From: Triticum aestivum
Taxonomy: Eukaryota > Streptophyta > Magnoliopsida > Poales > Poaceae
Direction of reading: 5' to 3'
Assembly: GCF_018294505.1 (NCBI RefSeq)
Contig: NC_057810.1
Span: forward strand, 205,672,113-205,736,112
DNA: 64,000 nucleotides
The translations under genes were made by a program, and so were the position numbers. The first letter of the stretch is position 1, and every line of letters begins with the position of its first letter. The notes under the pieces are model-generated. The model did not search any database. It was not told where the DNA came from and saw nothing but the letters and a program-made list of their open reading frames with translations. This document shows, piece after piece, positions 22,100 through 31,853 of the stretch.

Positions 22100-25000
22100 T
22101 TAGGACTCACCACACACCAAAAGCGGCGGTACTAAACAATACAGGTTTAAGGTCCCGCCCCTCTCTGACATTCGCAAGACCACTTCAAAAGTTAAGCCTC
22201 GAGTCATCCCGTCTATTGGCACTTCCGCCTCTGGTGCTTCTTCCACTAGTGAGATCCCTCCACCAACTCCTATAACTACCCTGCAATCTATTGGAGTTAA
22301 TAGGTGTGCTATACCTGCTACTGAACTCTCTGAAGAAGCACTGCTTGTTGAACCTGATACGGTGTCTGAACTTTCGGCTCCTGCGACTGAGATGGAAGAC
22401 CTGGGAGAGGATCTCTCCCACAACTCGGCCTAATTCTGGGGTTCTTCTTTTGGCGATGTTGAGCCGCTGGAATGTGCTCTCATGGAATATTCGTGGCCTC
22501 AACTCTAAGAAGTAGCAATTGGCTCTACATAATGCTATTTCAATCAGTGGATGTGCTGTCGTTTGCATTCAGGAGACTAAGATGCCTGAGGTTTCTTTTG
22601 CTTTTATTAAAACTTGCTGTCCTAGACAATTTGATTTCTTTGCTTTTGTGCCTTCGCGAGGCGCCTCTGGAGCGCTCTTAACGATATGGAAAAGTTCGGT
22701 TTTCTCTGGCTCCGTTATTTCGTCTGAATCCTATGCGTTAGTTGTTGATTTCGTTAGCACACAATCTTCACAACATTGGGCGTTAGTCAATGTTTATGGG
22801 CCGTGCATTGGTACGGACAGAGACGTTTTCACGCAATGGCTGTATGACATTCAAATACCTAGTTAGCAAGACTGGTTATTGTTAGGAGACTTTAACTACA
22901 TGAGAGCACTGGACAATCGTAATAAACCTGGGGGTAACATTCATGACATGATTACTTTCAACGACATAATCCGTAAGTTGCAGTTGATGGAGCTTCTGGT
23001 GAAAGGTAGAACATATACTTGGAGCAATATGCAGGTTGACCCTCTGCTTGAGAAGATTGATTGGTTCTTCACATCTTTGCACTGGACCAACGTTTACCCT
23101 AAGACGCTCATTAAACCCCTTGGCAAACCTGTTTCGGACCACATTCCTTGCATTGTCTCTATCGAGACTAAAATACCTCGTTCTAAGCTCTTCCGTTTTG
23201 AATCATACTGGATACTGCAACCAGGGTTTATGGACATTGTTAAGGAGGTCTGGGAGTGGCCAGTTGGGACCGCAAATGCTGCTACTTTCCTTTGTCGCAA
23301 ATTCAAAGCTCTTCGACATGCCCTTAAAATCTGGAGTAAGAATATCTCTCGTCTTTTTGTGGCCATCACAAACTGTAACGCTGTCCTTGCGGATCTGGAT
23401 GAGCTGGAGAACAAATGAACCCTCTCAACCCTAGAAATGAACTTCAGACATATCCTAAAGTCACATCTACTCAGGCTGCTCAAATATCAAAAACTATATT
23501 GGAAGAAGCGTTGTACCATTCGTTGGATCAAGTTCAGAGATGAAAACTCCAAATTTTTCCAAGCACTGTCCACGGAACGATTTCGCCAAAACAACATCGC
23601 CTCATTCAAGCTTGATGATGGTACGCTGGTCGACAATCACCCTGCCAAAGAGGCCCTCTTGTTCCAAATCTACAAAAATCGCCTGGGGACTGTCTCTCCC
23701 TCCGGCATAAAATTTGACCTTCCAGTCATCATCCCCCGTGCTAACAACCTTGACCAGCTCACCACCCCTTTTACCCATGAGGAAATCGACAATGTGGTCA
23801 AAGATATGCCGCCTGATCGTGCACCTGGCCCGGACGGTTTCAGTGGAGCGTTCTTAAAAGCTTGTTGGCCCATTATTCGGCATGACTTCTATGCCCTTTG
23901 CGACTAGTTCTTTCAAGGTACTTTAGATGTGACAAGTATCAATGATGGTCTCATCACGCTCATACCTAAGATCAACTCTCCAGAGACTGTCAATGACTTC
24001 TGACCCATCACTCTACTCAATTGCTGCCTCAAGTTGATTACCAAACTGTTAGCCGACAGGCTCCAGCGTGTCATCACCACCCTTGTTCACCGAAACCAGT
24101 ATGGATTCATTAAAGGGCGCACGATTCAGGATTATTTAGCGTGGGCTTACCAATATCTTCATCAATGTCAAAGCTCGGGCAGGCCAATCATTCTTCTGAA
24201 ACTTGATTTCGCTAAGGCTTTTGATACTATTGCACACGATCCAATGATTTGCATTATGCAACAAATGGGTTTCAACGACAGGTGGATTTCTTGGATCAAG
24301 TGCCTTTTCTCCTCGGGTCATTCGTCCGTCCTTCTAAATGGAGTTCCTGGCCGACAGTTCCTTTGCCGGTGTGGTGTGAGACAAGGAGATCCTCTCTCCC
24401 CCCTCATTTTTGTCCTCGCAGCCGAGCTACTCCGATGCGCAATCAATGATACTTTCAGATGTGGAGATATCAGCTTACCTTTCCCATGCTTTGGACAAAC
24501 TGACTACCCAGTGATCCAATACGTGGATGACACGCTCCTTGTCTTGCCCGCCTGTCCTCAACAAGCTCTACGTGTCAAAAAAATCCTTTCTGACTATGCA
24601 TCCTCGATCGGACTCAATATTAATTTCCACAAATCTACACTAATACCAATCAACATGGATGCAAGCTCAGCTTCTAGCCTTGCCACTATTTTCGGCTGCA
24701 ATGTGGGTGCAATGCCTTTCACCTACCTGGGACTACCACTTGGCACTACAAAACCAACCATCCAAGAATTCATGCCTCTGGTTTGCAAGATGGAGCGTCG
24801 TCTCACTGCCACGATCGCCATGATGTCATATGGGGGGCGCCTCTCCTAGCTCAATGCATCTGTCACGTCACTTCTGGTGTTTGCCATTTGCACGCTTAAG
24901 TTCCCTCAGAAACTGATTGGAATTCTTGACAAGATTCGAAGGAGATGCCTCTGGACTAAGAAAACCGACCAAGGTGACAGATGTAACTCGCTGGCTGCTT

Positions 25001-26262
25001 GGGAGCTCGTTTGCAAGCCCAAGAGTAAAGGCGGCCTGGGTGTGATCAATATCCAAATACATAACGATGCCCTCTTGCTGAAGTTTTTGCATAAGTTCTA
25101 CAACAAACTGGACGTGCCGTGGGTTACAATGCTTTGGGACAATCAATATGCTAACCAGGTGCCCCATGTGGTGGACTCGGTCGAGTCTTTCTGGTGGAAA
25201 GACGTCCTCAAACTCTCGCCCATTTACAGGGGGATCACCCGGGTCCAAGTGGTCGACGGATCAACTACGCTGCTCTGGAAGGACCTATGGTCCATTGATG
25301 TCCTCCAATCTTCACATCCCCATGCCTTTTCTTTTGCTCTGCATGAAGATACAACGGTCAGTGACTTCTGGGCCAACAATGAGCTGCATGAAACCTTCCA
25401 CCTACCGCTATCTGCTCGTGCTCTTAATGAGGTTCAGGAGGTCCAACGGGCCGCATCCCACATACACCCATCAACGACAATATCTGATGTTTGGCACTAC
25501 ATCTAGAGTGCAACCGAGTACAGACCGAAAGATTATTATAACAACTTCTTTCGTGAGGCAACGGCTCATCCCTCCTTTCGGCTCCTTTGGAAGTGAACCT
25601 GTACAATGACAATCAAGGTATTTGGATGGTTGTTGCTGCAGGACAGGTTGAACACTCATGACATGTTAAGGAGAAGACACTATGATATTGGAAATGATTT
25701 CACATGCCTCCTTTGTCGGGAAAATATCCACGAGACTCTCGAACATATGATATTCACTTGCCGGTTTAGTGAAGAATGCTAGGCCAGGATAGGTGTTCAT
25801 TGGCGGGACTTTCACAATAGGTTTGTGGCGTTGCAAAGCGCACAAACCAACTGGCCCAACCCTTTCTTCGCTGAAACGGTCTACACTGCTGCCTGGAGTT
25901 TGTGGAAGGAAAGAAACAATAAACACTTTAGAGGTGTAGCCCCCAGCATTACATCTTGGTTTCAGCGTTTTAGACAGGACTTAGGGCTTTTGCAACATAG
26001 GGTAAAGAGTGCTCGCAGGGCTGCCCTGCTTTCATACTGTGACTCACTTAGTTGAGCCCTTCTTCTGTTTTTTGTACTCTGTTAGCCTGTATAGACACAA
26101 AAACCAGTGTGTGAATAGTGATCATGGCATAGCTGGCCACCCCCCATCAGTAGTGAGGGTGGGATAGGATGTAACTGATATGTCTATGTAAACACCCCAT
26201 TTATATGGATATATGAAAAATTCAGTGGGAGTTCTCTCCCACTGTCAAGTTCCTCAAAAAAA
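22100..26262 (+). mobile_element. LINE (non-LTR retrotransposon), 5' truncated
   Basis: Starts within the C-terminal part of ORF1 (frame ending TAA at 22430-22432), continues with the complete ORF2 region and ends in AATTCAGTGGGAGTTC..., then TTCCTCAAAAAAA at about 26260. It is inserted in the same interval as the minus-strand B3-like relic, in opposite orientation. No convincing target-site duplication was found by eye. The ORF2 domain order endonuclease, RT, zinc finger is that of plant L1-type elements. Confidence 0.9.
22456..26055 (+). pseudogene. LINE ORF2 (endonuclease + reverse transcriptase + zf-RVT), nine nonsense codons, no frameshift
   Basis: One reading frame runs from an ATG at 22456 to a stop after SYCDSLS at 26053-26055, 1,200 codons. 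The endonuclease part has LSWNIRGLNS, CIQETK and WLLLGDFN. Then come PDRAPGPDGFSGAFLK, the RT start [12 protein letters not shown], the first catalytic Asp in [21 protein letters not shown], and the active site YVDDTLL. The C-terminal zinc-binding region has CLLC...ETLEHMIFTC. Stops lie at 22513, 22864, 23416, 23905, 24001, 24847, 25504, 25594 and 25782 (first base). The stop at 24001 falls in F*PITLLN, where the family has FRPI. The element is dead, but its frame is intact throughout. Confidence 0.9.
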
Positions 26263-26718
26263 TCAAGTATTGAACAATAGTACTTACTACAGACAAGCAA
26301 AGTTGCACTAATAAAACTTTGTAACTATTTCTTGCCACCAACCTACGGGATGAACCCCACATAACTGACTAGGCCATGGACTTCGGAGATATGTCTACCT
26401 GCACCATCAACATCTCGTCAACCTTGGAGAACCTAACAGAGTGATCTTTCCACTCATAAACATGACGATGAAGACATGCCGTAATTGAAGGCACAGCCAG
26501 GAAATTGTTGCGGTCAAGTACAACCTCGAGAACACGCCTGACAACAATGCTATACAAAAACACTAGTTCAGGACATGTGGCGACAAGGACACGGCAGCTC
26601 GATAGTTTAGCAGTCGAAATCATCCTCAGGTCTTCTAGTTCATACGGCATGACTTTGAGAACTTCATCTCCACTGCGGATCTGGTTCTAATTCAAACAGA
26701 ACCCAAATATTTTATTAC

Positions 26719-26830
26719 TACCTCCATTCAGAAATATAAGATGATTTTCGATATTATACTCCATATATGACTACATATATGCACAGAAATGAGTGAACAA
26801 AGACACTAGAACATGTCTTCAAAGGCATGA
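26719..26830. repeat. Possible degenerate Stowaway-type MITE end
   Basis: The text TACCTCCATTCAGAAATATA followed by a GACTACATATATGCACAGAAATGAGTG-like stretch (here abbreviated) resembles the TACTCCCTCCGT...ATAAG start and inner part of Triticeae Stowaway MITEs. No clear opposite terminus was found, so it is a partial or decayed copy. Confidence 0.35.
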
Positions 26831-27279
26831 GAGCAGAGGGATTACTTGCAATATCCATAACACAAGTTACTGAGGCAAATATACCCTCTTCAAAGGTAGG
26901 TGATGTTCATAAAGTAGTTGAAAGTAATCTATAAGAAATCAGTGTCAACCTCTCGCATGTTTTGGTCAAAAGAGGAATTTAGAACCATCATTTGGCACAC
27001 AAAAATCACATGCAAGATCACCCAGAAAGTTGTACTATTAGTACTAGTACTGCGTGTTAGATGGAAAAACACGATCAAGTTCGAGAAAAAGATCATCAAG
27101 AAGAGATATTACCTGGACTTGCTTAATGAGGGATGGCTTCGAGCTTGTCTGCGGTAGTTTCGGCGGGGTGCTTGCGCTTCTTCGTACCATGAGCCTCGAC
27201 GGTTTTGGCCAGAGCCATAGGCATCACTTCGGCCGGTGCTCCAGCATCCATCAAGAAACTGTCAAGTAGAAATAAAAGA

Positions 27280-28120
27280 AAAGAAACCATAATCACAAAC
27301 CCAAAATAAGAACAGAGAGGGAGTTATAGGTTCAGTCTTGGGGTTGCAAGACCGGGCCTTGGCCAGAATCAACACCATTGATGCGCTCACCTTTCCTTCT
27401 TTGGGAGAGAAGAACAATGGCAGAAGCAGGTCGGGGTTTTCTTGAAGAAATGAGGAATGAGATGAGGGAGAAGTGAGTGGGGGTTTTCTTCAAGAGAGGA
27501 AGCTGAGAGAGAAGAGTGAAATGATGGTTGCTTCGTCTGTGCAACTTATTGCTGGAAAAGAGGGGGTTTTGTGATTTGATGGCTCATTGGGCATTACTGT
27601 GGCGCTTTGATCGGGGTAGTCTACCGTGCAGTTGGGCACTCTATTACAGAGTAATTTAGTGCATGGCTGGTGGACCCCGATGTTGGATGTCCCACACGTC
27701 AGTGAAAGTGAGTAGCAAGGTTCCTGATGACCGTGGATGAGGATCCGCACGGTAGAGCGTGTCCACTGTTTTTTGAAGAAGAAAAAAATGATTACAACAA
27801 GCGTTTCGACTCTTATGACGGAGGAGTGCAAAACACGATAGCCACTTGAACATACACAGTGCTCCTACTACTAGGCATGTGCAATGGTTCATACGTCAGT
27901 ACTACATAATCTTGTTGCTATTGTAGTAAGATATGATGATAACAAATGATGTTGTGCGCATGTCAACTATATGAACAGTAATGTAGTAACATAGTACTGC
28001 TTTTTTGACTGTCCGGTCAAGAATTAACGGTGAGATCAATGTTAACAGAACTAGGTCTACAGCGCATGGAGAGTATGGTGCTACAGTACTCCACGAAACA
28101 TGAACCATATGAAGCAAGAA
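27280..28120. other. 5' region of the B3-like relic and unassigned DNA
   Basis: 27290-27560 on the minus strand reads like a CT-rich 5' untranslated region with a possible GTGAGC donor near 27385. 27570-27700 is the repeated upstream block shared with 19660-19850. From 27710 to 28120 I see no supportable feature. Confidence 0.4.
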
Positions 28121-28125
28121 TAAAT

Positions 28126-28305
28126 GTTAGGCAGGGTGTATGAAGCGTGCACAGAATGGGAGCAAAAGTTCCCTTCTCGACCCACTTTTGGATGTTTTGC
28201 AGAGTGCATGAAGGGTGCATGATTCCACACTAGTAGGTTAACACAAATACACGAAGAGGGAACAACTATATTGAGATGAGAACGCAACCAAACACACCCA
28301 CAAGC
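28126..28305 (-). repeat. MITE, left copy (inverted relative to 29930-30143)
   Basis: About 180 bases that are the reverse complement of the MITE at 29930-30143. Shared words include TTCCCTTCTCG(A/G)CCCACTTTTGG, GAGGGAACAACTA and GAGATGAGAA(C/T)GCAACCAAA. The right end CCAAACACACCC is intact, whereas the left end is degraded to TTAGGCAGGGTGTATG. It lies on one side of the coiled-coil pseudogene. Confidence 0.65.
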
Positions 28306-28415
28306 TTTGTGCTACAATGACTAATCTGCATCGTCTGAGTTTGATCCAACGGTCATGCTGCACCGAGACATGGACATGCCCATGCAGAGGGCGCCTAAAC
28401 ACCACCGAAGTCCCT

Positions 28416-29058
28416 CTACTTATCGAGGAGCACGACGTTGGTGATGCAGGGTGCAACCGCCCGCAGAGCCCGCTTCCGATCGATGGGAGCCAGCTCGTCA
28501 AAGACGGCGTCCAATGGCATGAATGGACTCGAGTGACAGAGCCGTGAGAGGATTCGCCCGGCAACGGTGACGATAGCCTGCAACCCCTCCTTTTCCAGCT
28601 CCGCCCCCACCATTGCGCGGAGACGGCTCAACTCCTCGGAGATATAGGTGAAGAAGGAGACCAGGTAAGGATGCCGCAGCTCGTTGAAGTTGACGGCGTG
28701 GTCGAACGGGTTTAGCCCGACGACTGGGATGGTCGTGGTGGCACGACTATAGGCATCACGCAGCCACAACACGTGCGTGGCAATTTGGTCCACCAAGTGG
28801 CGGAGGCGATCCTGGACCTCGTCACGATCGGCCCGCTCGCCCTCCAACCGGCTCCCCTGACGCCTCGAGCATATTTGTGGTGGACGACTGCTTCTTTTGA
28901 AGCTCCGTGAACTCTGGCACATAACGGAGGAGCATGGCAATCCTCTTCTCCTTGAGCTCACGGAGCTCCACGTCCTTGGCCCTGAGCTCCGCATCCTAGG
29001 CCTGGAGCTCCTGTGTCAAGAGCCTCACCTCAGACTCCGTGATAAGCTGCACTGCCAT
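28416..29058 (-). pseudogene. Coiled-coil protein gene fragment, stop and frameshift
   Basis: The minus strand starts at an ATG at 29058 (MAVQLITESEVRLLTQELQA). It reads through heptad-like DAELRAKDVELRELKEKR, with a TAG at about 28998-28996, up to LQKKQSSTTNMLEA. Near 28850 the frame shifts, and the second part (RLEGERADRDEVQDRLRHL ... LNPFDHAVNFNELRHPYL ... ITNVVLLDK) ends at 28416. The first half is a predicted coiled coil. I do not recognise the family and assign no function. Upstream sequence at 29440-29600 is weakly like the upstream blocks of the two B3-like relics. Confidence 0.5.
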
Positions 29059-29254
29059 GGCACCAGGTATAAGCAATGGGGAGAGGAAGCAAAGGGGGCG
29101 AAATGGCTGAATGGCAATGCAATCAACAGGAAGGCGGAGGGAGCCAGCCGAGGAGCAGGGAATCTTTTGGTTTTCACCATGGGAAAACACCAGTCGATGA
29201 GTTCTCTCATCAGGGAGTAGTGGGTTTTACAGGTGGAGTCATCGTGACTAATTG

Positions 29255-29345
29255 CTGCCGCGCCTGCTCCCGTCAATCAAAAAATTAAAAATCCTACCGC
29301 GCCTGCTCCCATCAATCAAAAAAATAAAAATCCTGTCGCACCCAA
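29255..29345. repeat. Short direct duplication CCGCGCCTGCTCCC(G/A)TCAATC
   Basis: Two copies of about 37 bases in tandem (about 29259-29296 and 29297-29335), CGCGCCTGCTCCCGTCAATC followed by an A-rich AAAAATTAAAAATCC tail. A recent local duplication in non-coding DNA. Confidence 0.6.
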
Positions 29346-29929
29346 ACACCAGAGCAACGCCGCAGTGGATATTTAAATTTACCTTCTGGCAAGGAGATAA
29401 AAAAGGGGTGAAAAAAACAAATGTGGCGACAGCCTAGCTTATCGGTCACATCAGCCCAACTAGCTAGCCACCGTGCTTCACTGATGTACTTGGCGGGAAA
29501 GGTGGTCTTTCGTGATTTGATGACTCATTTACTTGCTTTGGCGCTACGACCGAGGAGGACCCAGAAAACGCGCGGTAGGGCGTCCCACGTCTCGGCAAGG
29601 AATAATATATGTGTGCACCACCCGGGAGGACCCCAAAACCGCGCGGTAGGGTGTGCCACGTCTCGGCACGGATGAAAAATGTGCATGTAAAAATATACTG
29701 TATCAGACGTAGTACCTATGGTTCGACCTCGGAACCCAGCCAGTCGGTCGAAAAGACCCCACTAGCCACACAGCTTCATCATGCTAACGTGGCACGGAGG
29801 ATGGGTGTGGTTAGCTCCGTCTCGACCAGCCACAATGTCTCTTGTTCTAGGCGATTCTTCTATTTTCCAAGCTTTTTTAGTTAAAATAACACCACGGCAA
29901 GCTAGCGCCGCTCTTCGTGTGTGCCCGTG

Positions 29930-30143
29930 CGGGTGTGTTTGGTTGCATTCTCATCTCAGCGTAGTTGTTCCCTCTTCATGCATGCTCAACTCAACACCCC
30001 TCTTCATGCATGCTTCTAGTGTATTTGTGCTAAACTAGTGTGGACTCATGCACCTTCCATACACTCTACCAAACAGCCAAAAGTGGGCCGAGAAGGGAAC
30101 TCTTGGGCTCATGCACCCTTCATACACCCTACCAAACACACCT
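29930..30143 (+). repeat. MITE, right copy, GGGTGTGTTTGG ... CCAAACACACC
   Basis: A 214-base element with terminal inverted repeats GGGTGTGTTTGGT and ACCAAACACACC. The paralogous stretch near 54017 reads CCCGTGC followed by unrelated sequence at the same point, without the element, which supports insertion after 29929. The target duplication is not clear, so the superfamily stays open (PIF/Harbinger or hAT are possible). Confidence 0.65.
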
Positions 30144-30149
30144 GGTTAA

Positions 30150-30530
30150 ACGATGGAGAGGAGAGAGAGATCGTAGAACTGGGAACCACTAGTAAGTGAG
30201 TCAACGTTCATGCACATGTTGACGAGGCACTCCCTCTACTCTACTCAATGTAATACTCTATAACATCAAGTTATGGGACAAAGCCAACAACCGTTGTTGT
30301 TTCAGGCTACCGACTTACGCTTTGTAGTCAAGGTTGCCAGTTTGAATCTCGTCTTTCAAATTTGTTAGTTTTAGGTCCAAATTTGATTAATGACAAGTGG
30401 GACCCTTGTGTGTTGTTCCGATATAACAGATCATTTGATTAATGAACAAACACTTTGTGCGGTTAGACAAGTAATGGCACGAGTTACATGTATTTTGCAA
30501 GTTTACGAACAAAAATGACAGCGGCATACA
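30150..30530. other. Non-coding DNA paralogous to 54030-54400
   Basis: Ordered similarity to the second copy includes GAGGAGAGAGAG, CCACTAGTAAGTGA, (C/A)AACA(A/T)(C/T)GTTGTTGTT, GTTTGAA(T/C)CTCGTC, GGTCCAAATTTG and GACAAGTGGGACCC. No ORF. It is the left part of duplicated host DNA around the nested retrotransposons. Confidence 0.6.
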
Positions 30531-31460
30531 ATATCACATCCACCCCGCAGCTTAGATGCTATGGTGATACGAGTTTTTACATCATTGAAAGTGAGATCCA
30601 ATGGCTTGGGAGTAGTCTTTGTAATTATGCGCAATTTCCAAACTCTCCAAAGGTTTTTTTGCAAATAAAACATTCAGGCCTTGTGTGTGCGGCTGTATCT
30701 TGGATCCAACGGCTCCCCGTTGCTCATATTAGGTGCTCCTCGTAGCTTAATTAGCCGGTACAGTGATACGAGCATCTAGGTCATATGATCTGTGATCAGA
30801 TGGCACATGCATAGTACTTGTACTTTCTGCACAATTCCCAAAGTCTCTCAGCCGTATATTGCAAAAACATTCAAACCTCCTATTGTGGGCCGTTAGATCT
30901 CCGTGAACTAGTATCACCATAGAATCTATGGTGCGGGAGCACCTCATATTCTCCCATGCAAGAAAAACATCAGGTGCTCTTGCAGCTTGGATGCTACGGT
31001 GATACAAGCTTCGAGGTCGTTTGGTCTGGGATCCAATGGCATCTAAGCAGTCTTTGTGCTTGTATGCAGTGGACAAACTCTTTGGGGGCTTTTCTGCAAA
31101 AAACCATTCAAACCACCGAGGAGTTGTTGATTCACAAATCTAACGGCTCCGAAGAGCTTGTATCACCAAAGCATCTAAGGTGTGTTAGCACATGATATTC
31201 TTACATACAGGAGAATATGATGTCCTCCTTCAACTTAGATGCTACGGTGATATGAGCTTTGAGGTTGTTGGATATGGGATCCAATGGCATCTGAGTAGTT
31301 TTTGTACAAATTGTGTGCAATTCTCAAACTCATTAAGGTTTCTTGTAAAAATAGTAAGACATCCTCTGATCTACTATATCTCAGATCTACAAGCTCCAAG
31401 CAACTCGTATCAGCATATAGCATCTAAGGTGTGGGGGCACATGATATTCTCCCAGGGAGG
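30531..31460. repeat. Tandem array of four fold-back units, 195-248 bp each
   Basis: Units begin with CTTAGATGCTA(C/T)GGTGATA at 30551, 30746 (degenerate), 30986 and 31234. They end with the inverse GTATCACCA(T/A)AGCATCTAAGG near 30925, 31165 and 31410; unit 1 lacks this end. Each unit also has a central GGGATCCAATGGCATCT motif and an AA(C/A)CATTCAAACC-type stretch, then an outer GGAGCACATGATATTCTCCC-like spacer. The terminal inverted repeats make each unit resemble a MITE, but the copies are arranged head to tail. Confidence 0.75.
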
Positions 31461-31690
31461 AGGGGGCACACAACCAATCGGTGCTTGGGAGGGTGGGGAC
31501 AAATATAATCTAAACAATCCTAAACAGAGCTTCACAATTTTATTTAAGGTCGAGGGGTTAACCCCCGACAATCTACATAGCTCCGCCTAAACACAACATT
31601 TGCATGTATTGTAGTATTAGACTTAATATTCATGTTTCAGTTTTTGGTTCATTTTAAATATTGAATTGAGGACCATGCATGTCTTACATT
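31461..31690. other. Non-coding DNA paralogous to parts of 54560-55760
   Basis: Shares AATATAATCTAAAC, AATCTACATAGCTCCG, CAACATTTG(C/A)ATGTA, ACTTAATAT(T/C)CATGTTTC and GAACTGAGGACCATGCAT-type text with the second copy. No gene is visible. Confidence 0.55.
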
Positions 31691-31693
31691 TTA

Positions 31694-31853
31694 CTCCCTT
31701 CGTTCCTAAATATTAGTCTTTTTAGAGATTTGAAATGGACTAGCACATACAGATGTATATAGACATATTTTAGCATGTAGATTCATTCATTTTGCTCCAA
31801 ATGTAGTCACTTGTTGAAATCTCTAAAAGACTAATATTTAGGAACAGAAGGAG
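31694..31853. repeat. Stowaway MITE (Tc1/Mariner type), 160 bp
   Basis: Terminal inverted repeats CTCCCTTCGTTCCTAAATAT... and ...ATATTTAGGAACAGAAGGAG pair over about 35 bases. A TA target duplication flanks it on both sides (31692-31693 and 31854-31855). The inner text GACTAGCACATACAGATGTA with ATATTTTAGCATGTAGATTC is typical of Triticeae Stowaway elements. The paralogous region at about 55762 lacks it. Confidence 0.9.

Larger units (their letters stand above)
20624..27270 (-). pseudogene. B3-like multi-exon gene relic split by a LINE
   Basis: Minus-strand gene with recognisable exons. 27270-27105: MDAGAPAEVMPMALAKTVE, with a TAA near the end. About 26690-26412: motif MPYELEDLRMISTAKLSSC, donor GTAGAC. 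About 21980-21836: LDCPACGSRRG, a Cys-x2-Cys, ending in donor GTAAGG. 21721-20985: a W..LLS.YKLNPYDEPQF stretch of B3 type, then an Ala/Pro/Thr-rich linker, donor GTAAGC. 20879-20624: a second B3-like unit with KDGRMMIDAKVWSRFKSKS and SYLAVGDDVKIE, stop at 20624. A 7-base A run near 21578 shifts the frame, and a TGA at about 20872 replaces a Trp codon (KIP*VTREL). Plant B3 proteins bind DNA in the nucleus. The LINE sits between exons. The family call rests on motif pattern only. Confidence 0.5.

Noticed and set aside
22100..26262. LINE insertion with target-site duplication
   Set aside because: The sequences after the A run and before 22100 show no convincing direct repeat by eye.
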